A stretch of 64,000 bases of DNA from Mycolicibacterium senegalense (GTDB lineage: Bacteria; Actinomycetota; Actinomycetes; Mycobacteriales; Mycobacteriaceae). Positions 1 to 7,936 of the stretch are shown piece by piece. The translations under genes and the position numbers were made by a program. Below the pieces are notes generated by a model. That model was not told the origin of the DNA. It saw only the letters and a program-made list of their open reading frames with translations, and did no database searches. The stretch spans positions 2,356,001 through 2,420,000 of the forward strand of contig NZ_CP081000.1 in NCBI RefSeq assembly GCF_019645875.1. The letters are read 5' to 3'. Within the stretch, counting starts at the first letter, position 1, and every line of letters starts with the position of its first letter.

Positions 1-662
1 ACGGCACTGCCGGCCCTTCGGAGATCGCCGCGTTTGAGACCACCAGTGCGGCCCGCCAAAGCGCGATGGACACCGCCACCGCCGAGGCAGTCGACGAGCT
101 GATCGCCAGCCGCGAACGTCAACTGCTGCTGACCGGAATGTTCGCCTCGTTGTATCAGGTGGCCCTGGGGGTGCGAGCAAAAGGATTGTCCGGCAGTGAC
201 TTCCGCGACGATACCGCGCTGCTGGTCGCCGGCGGCCTCAAAGGTGCCGCGCTGCCACCGGACTACCGGGAGTTCATCTTCGGCACCTTCAACATCGCCG
301 ACGAACGGGTGTACCACTTCTACACGATGCAGGAACTGAACACTCCGTTCCCCAAATGCCGGGCCGGCCGTTACCACGTGCCGCCGTGGGTGTTGTTGCT
401 GCCGTTGGACGAACCCGGCGAGAATCTCGTCGACACCTCGGTGGGCCCGGTCCAGGCGCGCGGGGCGTTCTTCGACCTGTCGCTGGACGGTCGGTGGGGC
501 GGGGTGATCTCCGGGGACCGAATCGACGTCGACTTCGGGGCCTGCGAGTGCGGACATCAGGGTCCGACCATCGGTCCGGACATCACCCGCTACGCCGATC
601 TGGGTGGGGACAAGATCACCTGCTCGGGCACCATCGACGCCTACGTGCGGGGTGAGGCATGA
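1..662 (+). CDS. LuxE-like acyl-adenylating enzyme, C-terminal part (5' truncated)
   Basis: The reading frame is open from the first bases of the window, so this is the 3' part of a gene that begins upstream; the first internal ATG is at 66. The visible part of roughly 220 residues ends with a cysteine-rich turn (ACECGHQGP) followed by GDKITCSGTIDAYVRG, which looks like the C-terminal lobe of adenylate-forming enzymes of the LuxE/phenylacetate-CoA ligase type. The stop overlaps the start of the LuxC-type reductase by 4 bp (ATGA), so the two are translationally coupled. By analogy with LuxCE, this protein would activate a fatty or other carboxylic acid for the reductase. The family call rests on the C-terminus and the partner gene; the AMP-binding core lies outside the window. 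Confidence 0.55.
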   Translation, partial: GTAGPSEIAAFETTSAARQSAMDTATAEAVDELIASRERQLLLTGMFASLYQVALGVRAKGLSGSDFRDDTALLVAGGLKGAALPPDYREFIFGTFNIADERVYHFYTMQELNTPFPKCRAGRYHVPPWVLLLPLDEPGENLVDTSVGPVQARGAFFDLSLDGRWGGVISGDRIDVDFGACECGHQGPTIGPDITRYADLGGDKITCSGTIDAYVRGEA

Positions 663-2086
663 GCGCCTTGCACGCCCCGTTCATGGTGCGCGGTGAGCTC
701 GTCGAGGGTGACGCGGTCCAGCACACCTCTCGTGACCTCGGCATCGACTTCCTTACGCCGGTACTCGATCTCGATGCCCTGATCCTCCCTCGTACGCAAC
801 TGCCGCCACTACTGCACGTGCCCCTGGCAGAGATCGTCGACTTCCTGGTCGAGACCGGCGAGCGACTGGCGCTCGACAAAAATCCGCATCTGCGGCGCTG
901 CCTGGACCTGGTGGCCGAGACCAACCCACTGCCGCGCCGCGTGGTGGAAAACCTCTATCGCAGCGCCCCGGCTCTGCTGAGCCGCGACAGCCTCTGGGCG
1001 CAGATCGAATCCAACTTCACCGACCCGGTGGTGCTCGACGGTTGGGTCAGTCGCACCGACAGTGCCGGCAATACCGGCGCCATTCGCGCATTCCCGCCAC
1101 GCATGGTCCACATGCTGGCCGGCAACGCACCGGCCGGTTGTATCGCCTCGATAGCGCAGGGTGCCCTGGTCAAGGCGGTCAGCCTGTTCAAGATGCCGTC
1201 CTCGGACCCTTTCACCACGGTCGCTGTGCTGCGGACCATGGCCGAGATCGATCCAAAACACCCTGTGGTGCAGTCGATGTCAGCGGTGTATTGGGCCGGC
1301 GGCGACGAGTCGATCGAGCGGACCGTCTACCGGCCGCAGTACTTCGACAAGATCGTGGCCTGGGGCGGCGGACCGGCCATCAGCAACGTCATCCGCTACC
1401 TGGGGCCCGGAATTCAGCTGGTTTCGTTCGACCCCAAGAGTTCGGTATCGATGATCGGGCGGGAGGCATTCGCTTCCGACGAAGTGCTGGCGGACGTCGC
1501 CGAGCGGGTCGCCGCCGACACCTGCGTATTCAACCAGGAGGCCTGTCTGGCAAGTCGATTCGTGTTCCTGGAGGCTCCGGACCGGTCGGACGCCCGGCGG
1601 TTCTGTGCGCAGCTCTTGCCGAGGCTGGGCGCCGATCGGATATTCGGATCGGCGCAGGCACCGCTGCCGTCTGCTGACATCCGGGACGAGATCGAGGTGA
1701 TGGGCGCGATGGGCGACGAACTCGAGGTGTTCGGCCGGTTCGACGGCCGTGGCTTGGTGCTGCTGTCCGACGAGCCGGTGGACTTCCACCCGTCGAACAA
1801 GATCTCCAACGTGGTGATGGTGCCTTCGCTGCACGACGCGGTCCGCTATGTGAACGTCGCGACGCAGACCGTCGGCGTCTACCCCTATGAGCGCAAACCG
1901 CAGCTGCGTGATGCGCTGGCAGGCGCGGGCGCTCAGCGGGTGTGCCGGGTGGGCACCGCCAACGGGCACGTCGCCGGTGGGCCGCACGACGCCATGTACC
2001 CGTTGGCTCGGTTCGTCCACTGGATGGGAGACGATGACATCCTCGCCGCCGACGCCAACGCGGCGCTGCCGATTGGTGCCGGGTAG
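659..2086 (+). CDS. LuxC-type acyl-CoA reductase
   Basis: 475 aa, a normal length for LuxC-family acyl-CoA reductases, which reduce an activated acyl group to an aldehyde with NADPH. The protein has an aldehyde-dehydrogenase-like fold. The segment HMLAGNAPA (about 151-159) fits the nucleotide-binding region, and Cys296 in FNQEACLASR fits the catalytic cysteine that forms the acyl-thioester. The start overlaps the stop of the LuxE-like gene by 4 bp, which supports the ATG at 659. Together they form a fatty acid reductase pair, but no luciferase (luxAB-like) gene is visible here. The product is probably an aldehyde for lipid or alcohol metabolism. The family call is firm; the substrate is not known from sequence. 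Confidence 0.8.
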   Translation: MSALHAPFMVRGELVEGDAVQHTSRDLGIDFLTPVLDLDALILPRTQLPPLLHVPLAEIVDFLVETGERLALDKNPHLRRCLDLVAETNPLPRRVVENLYRSAPALLSRDSLWAQIESNFTDPVVLDGWVSRTDSAGNTGAIRAFPPRMVHMLAGNAPAGCIASIAQGALVKAVSLFKMPSSDPFTTVAVLRTMAEIDPKHPVVQSMSAVYWAGGDESIERTVYRPQYFDKIVAWGGGPAISNVIRYLGPGIQLVSFDPKSSVSMIGREAFASDEVLADVAERVAADTCVFNQEACLASRFVFLEAPDRSDARRFCAQLLPRLGADRIFGSAQAPLPSADIRDEIEVMGAMGDELEVFGRFDGRGLVLLSDEPVDFHPSNKISNVVMVPSLHDAVRYVNVATQTVGVYPYERKPQLRDALAGAGAQRVCRVGTANGHVAGGPHDAMYPLARFVHWMGDDDILAADANAALPIGAG

Positions 2087-2114
2087 AACCGGCGGATCGG
2101 CGTACGCTCCGTGC

Positions 2115-2438
2115 ATGTCCGTCTCGTCCCCAGCGTCGGTTCGGCGGCCAGGCGTCGTCGAGTCGGTGATGAGTTGGGCCGTATGGGCCCTGGTTGGCCT
2201 GATCGCCCTGTTGCTGGCGTTCGCGGCGATCTTCCCCGTGGGTCTCAGTGGGGCGGTTCCTGAACAGGCCGGTGAGGCCGCGACGGTGGCGGGCTGGGCG
2301 ATGCTGACCGTGGCGAGCGTCGTGCTCGCGCCCGTCGGCATGGCGATCGGACATTGGCGGCACTGGCACATCTGGTACTGGCCGGCCCTGTGCGGTGCCG
2401 CCGCGGTGACGACGATGGTCTTGCTGCAGGGACTGTAG
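2115..2438 (+). CDS. small hydrophobic membrane protein, unknown function
   Basis: 107 aa from the ATG at 2115. A longer in-frame start at 1887 would lie inside the reductase gene and is unlikely. There are about three hydrophobic segments: about 18-41, a middle stretch around 54-75, and one near the C-terminus around 85-105, joined by a His/Trp-rich loop (GHWRHWHIWYW). It sits between the reductase and yebC on the same strand. I do not recognise a family. The hydrophobic pattern and the GC-rich third codon positions support a real gene, but the function is open. Confidence 0.6.
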   Translation: MSVSSPASVRRPGVVESVMSWAVWALVGLIALLLAFAAIFPVGLSGAVPEQAGEAATVAGWAMLTVASVVLAPVGMAIGHWRHWHIWYWPALCGAAAVTTMVLLQGL

Positions 2439-2470
2439 GCGTCGTATCGAACGCGGGGAGACCGGCCACG

Positions 2471-2476
2471 TAAACT
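2471..2476 (+). promoter_or_regulatory. candidate -10 element for yebC
   Basis: TAAACT fits the mycobacterial TANNNT -10 pattern about 40 bases before the yebC ATG. No convincing -35 element is seen. An A/G-rich AAAAGGGG ribosome-binding site precedes the start codon. Confidence 0.3.
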
Positions 2477-2515
2477 GGAGGGCCGGAGTTTTAACCGGAA
2501 AAGGGGCGTACCTGC

Positions 2516-3271
2516 ATGAGCGGCCATTCCAAGTGGGCCACCACCAAGCACAAGAAGGCCGTCATCGACGCCAAGCGCGGCAAGATGTTCGCCAAGTTGA
2601 TCAAGAACATCGAGGTCGCGGCACGTGTCGGCGGGGGAGACCCGGCCGGTAATCCGACCCTCTACGACGCCATCCAGAAGGCCAAGAAGAGCTCGGTGCC
2701 CAACGACAACATCGAGCGTGCCCGCAAGCGCGGCGGTGGTGAAGAGGCCGGCGGCGCCGACTGGCAAAACATCACCTACGAGGGTTACGGCCCCAACGGT
2801 GTGGCGGTGCTCATCGAGTGCCTGACCGACAACCGCAACCGCGCGGCCGGCGAGGTGCGCGTCGCGATGACCCGCAACGGCGGAAATATGGCCGATCCGG
2901 GCTCGGTGGCCTACCTCTTCTCCCGCAAGGGCGTGGTGACGCTGGAGAAGAACGGCCTGACCGAAGACGACGTGTTGATGGCCGTACTGGAGGCCGGCGC
3001 CGAGGAGGTCAACGACCTCGACGACTCGTTCGAGATCATCTGCGAGCCGACCGACCTGGTCGCGGTGCGCACCGCGCTGCAGGAAGCGGGCATCGACTAC
3101 GACTCGGCCGAGGCGAGCTTCCAACCGTCGGTCACGGTGCCCGTCGACCTGGAAGGCGCCCGCAAGGTGCTCAAGCTCGTCGACGCGCTGGAGGACAGCG
3201 ACGACGTGCAAGAGGTGTACACCAACATCGACATCCCTGACGATGTCGCCGCGCAGCTCGACGAGGAGTGA
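2516..3271 (+). CDS. yebC: YebC/PmpR family regulatory protein
   Basis: 251 aa, ortholog of M. tuberculosis Rv2603c. The N-terminus [20 protein letters not shown] is the family signature, followed by [18 protein letters not shown]. The family has three domains; members have been described as DNA-binding regulators and more recently as translation factors that relieve ribosome stalling, so the cellular role should be stated carefully. The neighbouring ruvCAB genes match the common bacterial yebC-ruv arrangement. The ATG at 2516 has an AAGGGG ribosome-binding site. Its stop overlaps the next start by one base. Confidence 0.95.
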   Translation: MSGHSKWATTKHKKAVIDAKRGKMFAKLIKNIEVAARVGGGDPAGNPTLYDAIQKAKKSSVPNDNIERARKRGGGEEAGGADWQNITYEGYGPNGVAVLIECLTDNRNRAAGEVRVAMTRNGGNMADPGSVAYLFSRKGVVTLEKNGLTEDDVLMAVLEAGAEEVNDLDDSFEIICEPTDLVAVRTALQEAGIDYDSAEASFQPSVTVPVDLEGARKVLKLVDALEDSDDVQEVYTNIDIPDDVAAQLDEE

Positions 3272-3672
3272 TGGCGGGCGTCCTCGACCCTGAGGGCGTC
3301 AAGTGGACGGTGCGCCGGCGCTGGGTGCCGTGGCGTCCGCGCCGAAAGATGCCAGACGAGTGGGGTTTTGGCGACGCGTCCTTCACCGACGGGGGCGACA
3401 TCATCAGCATCGTGCTGAACATCGCCCTTGTGGTGCTGTTGGTCCCGGCCCTGGTGTTGGCGCTGCTGGTGGCTGCCGAGTTCCTGCTGTTGCTGCTCCT
3501 GCTGCCGCTCTGGGTGCTGGCCCGTTCACTGTTCGGCACACCGTGGATCATCGTGGTTCGCCGTGACCGCAAGATCGTCAGTGAGGAAGCCGTGCGTGGC
3601 TGGGGCGCGACCAGCGCCCGCATCGATCAGATCAAGTCGTTCATCGCGTCGGGTGCAGCGCTGCGTCGATAG
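3271..3672 (+). CDS. conserved hypothetical membrane protein
   Basis: 133 aa from the ATG at 3271, or one residue longer from the GTG at 3268 that overlaps the yebC stop. The N-terminal third is basic and polar (VRRRWVPWRPRRK), followed by one long hydrophobic stretch, about residues 45-85, rich in Leu and Val that could span the membrane twice. The C-terminus is soluble (RRDRKIVSEEAVRGWG). It is coupled to yebC. The 3' end overlaps the converging SDR-like gene by 32 bp. No known domain is recognised; the gene may act on the envelope. Confidence 0.6.
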   Translation: MAGVLDPEGVKWTVRRRWVPWRPRRKMPDEWGFGDASFTDGGDIISIVLNIALVVLLVPALVLALLVAAEFLLLLLLLPLWVLARSLFGTPWIIVVRRDRKIVSEEAVRGWGATSARIDQIKSFIASGAALRR

Positions 3673-4300
3673 GAGTCTGACCGGAGATCACCTCGAAGGT
3701 CCGCCCGGCGGTCTCAGGCTCGTGCAGGACGGCGAGCAGCACGTGGGCCACATCGGCGCGCGGGATCGTGCCGCGGCCGGTCGACTCGGCGACCGTCACA
3801 CGCCCGGTGCCCGGCTCGTCCGTGAGTCCGCCGGGCCGCACGATCGTGGTGCGCAGCCCTGTCCGGGCCTGCACATCGGCGTCGGCCTCGGATTTCGCCC
3901 GCATGTAGGCCAGGAACACCTCGTCGTAGTTCGCATCGAGCGACCGGTCGTCGGCCGCCAGCGCCGAGACCATCACGTACCGGCTCACCCCCGCGGCCTC
4001 GGCCGCATCGGCCAACAGGATCGCGGCGTCCCGGTCGACGGTCTGTTTGCGCGCCGCGCCGCTGCCCGGCCCCGCGCCTGCGGCGAACACCACGGCATCG
4101 GCGCCGCGCAGGGCGGCGGCGACCTCGTCCACCGACGCCTGTTCCAGGTCCAGCACCACGGCCTCCGCCCCGGCCGCCCGCAGATCGGCGGCCTGGTCCG
4201 GGTTGCGGATGAGCCCGGCCACCTCGTCGCCGCGGGCGGACAGCAGCTGCTCAAGGATCAGGGCGATCTTGCCGTGCCCGCCGGCTATCACTACGCGCAT
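3641..4300 (-). CDS. NAD(P)-binding atypical SDR protein
   Basis: 219 aa. The N-terminus MRVVIAGGHGKIA carries the Rossmann glycine motif of atypical short-chain dehydrogenases (SDR_a5 or NmrA-like), followed by GLIRNPDQAADL, VVFAAGAG and RYVMVSALAAD, typical of this group. The catalytic Tyr-x3-Lys is not clear: a YMRAKSEAD segment could supply it (Y and K spaced by three residues). Such proteins act as NAD(P)H-binding oxidoreductases or redox sensors. It is transcribed toward the yebC group and away from ruvC. The 3' overlap of 32 bp with the converging membrane gene is seen directly. Confidence 0.75.
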   Translation of the reverse strand: MRVVIAGGHGKIALILEQLLSARGDEVAGLIRNPDQAADLRAAGAEAVVLDLEQASVDEVAAALRGADAVVFAAGAGPGSGAARKQTVDRDAAILLADAAEAAGVSRYVMVSALAADDRSLDANYDEVFLAYMRAKSEADADVQARTGLRTTIVRPGGLTDEPGTGRVTVAESTGRGTIPRADVAHVLLAVLHEPETAGRTFEVISGQTPIDAALHPTR

Positions 4301-4364
4301 AGCTCCGACCCTACGGATCTGAGCGTGTCCCTGCGGCTGACTGTCGCCGGCTCACGCTAGGCTC

Positions 4365-4380
4365 TCGAACAGATGTTCTG
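4365..4380 (+). promoter_or_regulatory. LexA-type SOS box upstream of ruvC
   Basis: TCGAAC-AGAT-GTTCTG matches the mycobacterial SOS consensus TCGAAC-N4-GTTCGA with a perfect left arm and two mismatches in the right arm. It starts two bases after a TAGGCT -10 candidate (4358-4363) and ends 14 bases before the GTG start of ruvC, so LexA binding would cover the transcription start. Confidence 0.7.
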
Positions 4381-4394
4381 ACGAAGGGGTTCGT

Positions 4395-4952
4395 GTGCGG
4401 GTGATGGGAGTGGATCCCGGTTTGACGCGCTGCGGCCTGTCTGTGGTCGAGAGCGGTCGCGGTCGGCAGGTGACCGCGCTGGATGTGGACGTGGTCCGCA
4501 CCCCGGCCGACGCGCCGCTGCAGAAGCGCCTGCTGGAGATCAGCGATGTCGCCGAGTACTGGATGGACACCCACCGGCCCGACGTGATCGCGATCGAGCG
4601 GGTCTTCGCCCAGCAGAATGTGTCGACGGTGATGGGCACGGCCCAGGCCGGCGGGGTGATCGCACTGGCCGCGGCCCGCCGCGACATCGAGGTTCACTTT
4701 CACACGCCGTCAGAGGTCAAGGCCGCGGTCACCGGTAACGGCCGCGCCGACAAGGCGCAGGTCACCGAGATGATCACCAGAATTCTTGCGCTGCAAGCCA
4801 AGCCGACCCCGGCGGACGCCGCTGACGCGCTGGCCCTTGCCATCTGTCACTGCTGGCGCGCGCCGATGATCGCGCGGATGGCCGCCGCCGAAGCACTGGC
4901 CGCCGAACAGCGCCGCAAGTACGCGGCGAAGCTCAAGGCGGCCCGGGCATGA
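4395..4952 (+). CDS. ruvC: Holliday junction endonuclease RuvC
   Basis: 185 aa, the usual length. RuvC is the dimeric endonuclease that cuts Holliday junctions during recombination repair. Acidic active-site residues can be placed: Asp in [11 protein letters not shown], Glu in [11 protein letters not shown], and the Asp pair in [13 protein letters not shown]. The GTG at 4395 is preceded by GAAGGGG. The 3' end overlaps ruvA by 4 bp. An SOS-like box lies directly upstream, so the ruvCAB operon is probably induced by DNA damage. The C-terminal tail after residue 165 is Ala/Lys/Arg-rich. Confidence 0.97.
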   Translation: MRVMGVDPGLTRCGLSVVESGRGRQVTALDVDVVRTPADAPLQKRLLEISDVAEYWMDTHRPDVIAIERVFAQQNVSTVMGTAQAGGVIALAAARRDIEVHFHTPSEVKAAVTGNGRADKAQVTEMITRILALQAKPTPADAADALALAICHCWRAPMIARMAAAEALAAEQRRKYAAKLKAARA

Positions 4953-5536
4953 TCGCCTCGGTGCGCGGCGAGGTCATCGACATCGCCCTCGACCACGCGG
5001 TGATCGAGGCGGCCGGAGTCGGCTACAAGGTGATGGCCACCCCGTCGACTCTGGCCACGCTGCGCCGCGGCGCCGAATCCCGGCTGATCACCGCGATGAT
5101 CGTGCGCGAAGATTCGATGACGCTGTACGGGTTTGCCGACGGGGAAGCCCGCGACCTGTTCCTCACGCTGTTGGGAGTGTCCGGGGTCGGTCCGAAGATC
5201 GCGTTGGCGACGCTGGCGGTCTACGACCCACAGGCCCTGCGGCAGGCTCTGGCCGATGGCGACGTGACGGCGCTGACCCGGGTACCCGGCATCGGCAAAC
5301 GCGGTGCCGAGCGGATGGTGCTCGAACTGCGCGACAAGATCGGGGCGGTCACTGCCGGAGCAGGCGGCGGGTTCACGGGCCACGCGGTGCGGGCCCCGGT
5401 GGTGGAAGCCCTTGTCGGACTTGGCTTTGCCGCCAAGCAGGCCGAGGAGGCGACCGACAAGGTGCTGGCCAACGATCCCGAGGCCACCACGGCTTCCGCG
5501 CTTCGGGCGGCGCTGTCCATGCTGGGCAAGAAGTAG
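4949..5536 (+). CDS. ruvA: Holliday junction DNA helicase subunit RuvA
   Basis: 195 aa. RuvA binds the four-way junction as a tetramer and loads RuvB. Visible parts are the N-terminal OB-fold ([21 protein letters not shown]), two helix-hairpin-helix motifs ([13 protein letters not shown] and [15 protein letters not shown]), a flexible Ala/Gly linker, and the C-terminal UBA-like domain ([16 protein letters not shown]) that contacts RuvB. The ATG overlaps the ruvC stop by 4 bp, which indicates coupling. It is followed 2 bases later by ruvB. Confidence 0.97.
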   Translation: MIASVRGEVIDIALDHAVIEAAGVGYKVMATPSTLATLRRGAESRLITAMIVREDSMTLYGFADGEARDLFLTLLGVSGVGPKIALATLAVYDPQALRQALADGDVTALTRVPGIGKRGAERMVLELRDKIGAVTAGAGGGFTGHAVRAPVVEALVGLGFAAKQAEEATDKVLANDPEATTASALRAALSMLGKK

Positions 5537-5538
5537 TC

Positions 5539-6594
5539 ATGGGCCGTTTCGACGATGCCGAGGACCCGGACGAGCGGGAGGTCTCACCGGCGCTGACGGT
5601 GGGGGAAGGCGATATCGACGCCAGCCTGCGCCCGCGCTCGCTGGGGGAATTCATCGGTCAGCCCCGGGTGCGCGAGCAGCTGCAGCTGGTCATCGAGGGG
5701 GCCAAGAACCGCGGCGGCACACCGGATCACATCCTGCTGTCCGGTCCGCCCGGCCTCGGTAAGACGTCGCTGGCGATGATCATCGCGGCCGAGCTGGGCT
5801 CATCGCTGCGGCTCACCTCGGGTCCCGCGCTGGAGCGCGCCGGTGACCTGGCGGCCATGCTGTCCAACCTCGTCGAGCATGACGTGCTGTTCATCGACGA
5901 GATTCATCGCATCGCCCGGCCGGCCGAAGAGATGCTGTATCTGGCGATGGAGGACTTCCGCGTTGACGTCGTGGTCGGCAAAGGCCCTGGCGCCACGTCG
6001 ATCCCGCTCGAAGTCGCGCCGTTCACCTTGGTGGGGGCGACCACTCGGTCCGGGGCCCTGACCGGTCCGCTGCGGGATCGGTTCGGGTTCACCGCGCATA
6101 TGGACTTCTACGAACCGGTCGAACTGGAACGGGTGTTGGCCCGGTCGGCCGGCATCCTCGGCATCGAATTGGGTCGTGAGGCCGGTACGGAGATCGCTCG
6201 ACGTTCCCGGGGCACGCCACGCATCGCCAACCGGCTGTTGCGCCGGGTTCGGGACTATGCCGAGGTCCGCGCCGACGGAGTGATCACCCGCGATATCGCC
6301 AAGGCCGCGCTGGAGGTCTACGACGTGGATGAGCTCGGCCTGGACCGCTTGGACCGCGCTGTGCTGTCGGCGCTCACCCGCAGTTTCGGCGGTGGCCCGG
6401 TCGGGGTGTCGACCCTGGCCGTGGCGGTCGGCGAAGAAGCGACCACCGTCGAGGAGGTCTGCGAACCGTTCCTGGTTCGCGCCGGCATGGTGGCCCGTAC
6501 GCCGCGGGGCCGGGTCGCGACGCCATTGGCATGGACGCATCTGGGTATGCAACCGCCGGTTACCGGACTGGGACAGCCAGGGCTGTTTGAATAG
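5539..6594 (+). CDS. ruvB: Holliday junction branch migration ATPase RuvB
   Basis: 351 aa, a normal length. RuvB is the AAA+ hexameric motor that drives branch migration with RuvA. Motifs: Walker [12 protein letters not shown] near residue 70, Walker B LFIDEIHR near residue 115, sensor [20 protein letters not shown], and a C-terminal winged helix with [13 protein letters not shown]. It is the third gene of ruvCAB and lies 2 bases after ruvA, so it depends on the same promoter and SOS-like box. The DUF1304 gene follows after 5 bases and may be read through. Confidence 0.97.
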   Translation: MGRFDDAEDPDEREVSPALTVGEGDIDASLRPRSLGEFIGQPRVREQLQLVIEGAKNRGGTPDHILLSGPPGLGKTSLAMIIAAELGSSLRLTSGPALERAGDLAAMLSNLVEHDVLFIDEIHRIARPAEEMLYLAMEDFRVDVVVGKGPGATSIPLEVAPFTLVGATTRSGALTGPLRDRFGFTAHMDFYEPVELERVLARSAGILGIELGREAGTEIARRSRGTPRIANRLLRRVRDYAEVRADGVITRDIAKAALEVYDVDELGLDRLDRAVLSALTRSFGGGPVGVSTLAVAVGEEATTVEEVCEPFLVRAGMVARTPRGRVATPLAWTHLGMQPPVTGLGQPGLFE

Positions 6595-6599
6595 ACCCT

Positions 6600-6983
6600 A
6601 TGGTCATCGCCGGTCTGGTGTTCGCCGCGCTCGCCGCGGCCTTGCATGTCTACATCTTCGTGATGGAGTCGCTGACCTGGACGTCACCGCGCACCCGTGC
6701 CACCTTCGGCATCAGTGAGCAGGAGGCGCAGGCCACCAGGGAACTGGCCTTCAACCAGGGCTTCTACAACCTGTTTCTGGCGATCGTCGCGGTCGCGGGC
6801 ATCATCACAGTGATGTTGGGACACACCGCGGTTGGGGCCGCTCTCGTGTTCGCCGGCGTCGGATCGATGTTGGCCGCGGCGGTAGTGCTGCTCGCCAGCT
6901 CGCCGGACAAGGCGCGGGCAGCAGTCACCCAGGGCGTCTTTCCGTTGTGTGCGGTCGGGTTGCTCGCGGTCGGCTTGCTCTAG
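6600..6983 (+). CDS. DUF1304 family membrane protein
   Basis: 127 aa with four hydrophobic segments at about 2-20, 52-70, 75-95 and 108-127. The loop between the first two carries TWTSPRTRATFGIS and the conserved TRELAFNQGFYNLFLA, which marks DUF1304 small integral membrane proteins. The function of the family is not known. It starts 5 bases after ruvB, so it probably shares the ruv transcript, although no link with DNA repair can be claimed. Confidence 0.8.
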   Translation: MVIAGLVFAALAAALHVYIFVMESLTWTSPRTRATFGISEQEAQATRELAFNQGFYNLFLAIVAVAGIITVMLGHTAVGAALVFAGVGSMLAAAVVLLASSPDKARAAVTQGVFPLCAVGLLAVGLL

Positions 6984-7020
6984 GCCGGCTCCAGACGCGA
7001 CCCCGGCGGACCGTGAGCAC

Positions 7021-7051
7021 TTGACCCTCACGCGGCGTGAGGTGCCAGTCT
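7021..7051 (+). promoter_or_regulatory. MerR/TipA-type promoter and operator
   Basis: The -35 element TTGACC (7021-7026) and -10 element CAGTCT (7046-7051) are separated by 19 bp, the long spacer typical of MerR-controlled promoters. The spacer holds a perfect palindrome, CTCACGC-G-GCGTGAG (7027-7041), closely like the known tipA operator. The start codon of the regulator lies 7 bases after the -10, so the mRNA is probably leaderless and autoregulated. Confidence 0.85.
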
Positions 7052-7058
7052 GTTCGAC

Positions 7059-7838
7059 ATGACGCAGGAGTTGCCGGTGGACGAGCTCACCGTCGGCCAG
7101 GTGGCTGAGCGATTTGGCATCACGGTCCGGACACTTCATCACTACGACGAGATCGGGTTGTTGACCCCGACCCGGCGTGGCGCCTCGGGATACCGGGTGT
7201 ACACGTCGTCAGACCTGACGCGGTTGTCCCAGATCATCGTCTACCGCCGGCTCGAGTTCACTCTCGATGAGATCGCGATGCTGCTGGACGAGGGTGATGA
7301 GGTCAGTCACCTGGTCCGTCAGCGCGAACGCGTCATGTCCCGCCTCGACGAGACGAAGGACCTCCTCGAGGCCATCGATCAGGCATTGGAGAAGGCAATG
7401 ACGAACACCCCCATGACCGATGACGATATGCGCGAACTGTTCGGCGAGGACTTCGACGACTATCAGGCGGAGGTCGAACAGAAGTGGGGCGAGACGGCGG
7501 AGTGGCAAGAGTCGCAGCGTCGAACGAAGGCTTACGGCAAGGAAGAGTGGATCCAGATCAAAGCCGAAGGAGAAGCCGTCGAGCAGGCCCTGTCCGACGC
7601 TTTCCGCAACGGACTTCCCGCCGACTCCGACGCGGCGATGGATGCAGCCGAGCGGCACCGGCTCCACGTGAACCGCTGGTTCTATGACTGCCCGAGCGAA
7701 TTCCACCGCAAGTTGGGCGACCTGTACGTGAGCGATCCGGCATACGTCGCAAGGTACGACGAATCCTTCGCGCTTCCGGGCTTGGCGGCATTCTGTCGCG
7801 ACGCGATTCATGCGAACGCGGACCGAGCTGATCGCTGA
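7059..7838 (+). CDS. MerR family transcriptional activator with TipAS domain
   Basis: 259 aa. The N-terminal winged helix (LTVGQVAERFGITVRTLHHYDEIGLL, about 10-35) and the following wing and dimer helix are typical MerR. After a coiled coil (about 80-115) comes a TipAS domain (about 125-250), the globin-like antibiotic-recognition fold of Streptomyces TipAL, which traps thiopeptides. Members often sense hydrophobic drugs and activate efflux or their own gene. It has its own MerR-type promoter immediately upstream, and no efflux gene is adjacent, so autoregulation is the only visible target. The ligand is unknown. Confidence 0.9.
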   Translation: MTQELPVDELTVGQVAERFGITVRTLHHYDEIGLLTPTRRGASGYRVYTSSDLTRLSQIIVYRRLEFTLDEIAMLLDEGDEVSHLVRQRERVMSRLDETKDLLEAIDQALEKAMTNTPMTDDDMRELFGEDFDDYQAEVEQKWGETAEWQESQRRTKAYGKEEWIQIKAEGEAVEQALSDAFRNGLPADSDAAMDAAERHRLHVNRWFYDCPSEFHRKLGDLYVSDPAYVARYDESFALPGLAAFCRDAIHANADRADR

Positions 7839-7875
7839 CGCGACAACAGCTTCCGCGTCACCCTAGATACTGATT

Positions 7876-7902
7876 GGCCGCGGTCCTGGTGGGACCGCGG
7901 CC
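7876..7902. terminator. bidirectional hairpin terminator
   Basis: A perfect 11-bp stem, GGCCGCGGTCC (7876-7886) with its complement at 7892-7902, closes a 5-base loop. It lies between the converging TipA-like regulator (ending 7838) and the first CAR gene (ending 7937). There is no U-run, as is common in mycobacteria. Confidence 0.7.
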
Positions 7903-7936
7903 GCTCAGGGGGGATCTTCCCTTGTGGGGAAGTCTG

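Noticed and set aside
1887..2114. Longer N-terminus for the small membrane protein
   Set aside because: It lies inside the LuxC-type gene in another frame, and codon use and hydrophobicity begin only after 2115.
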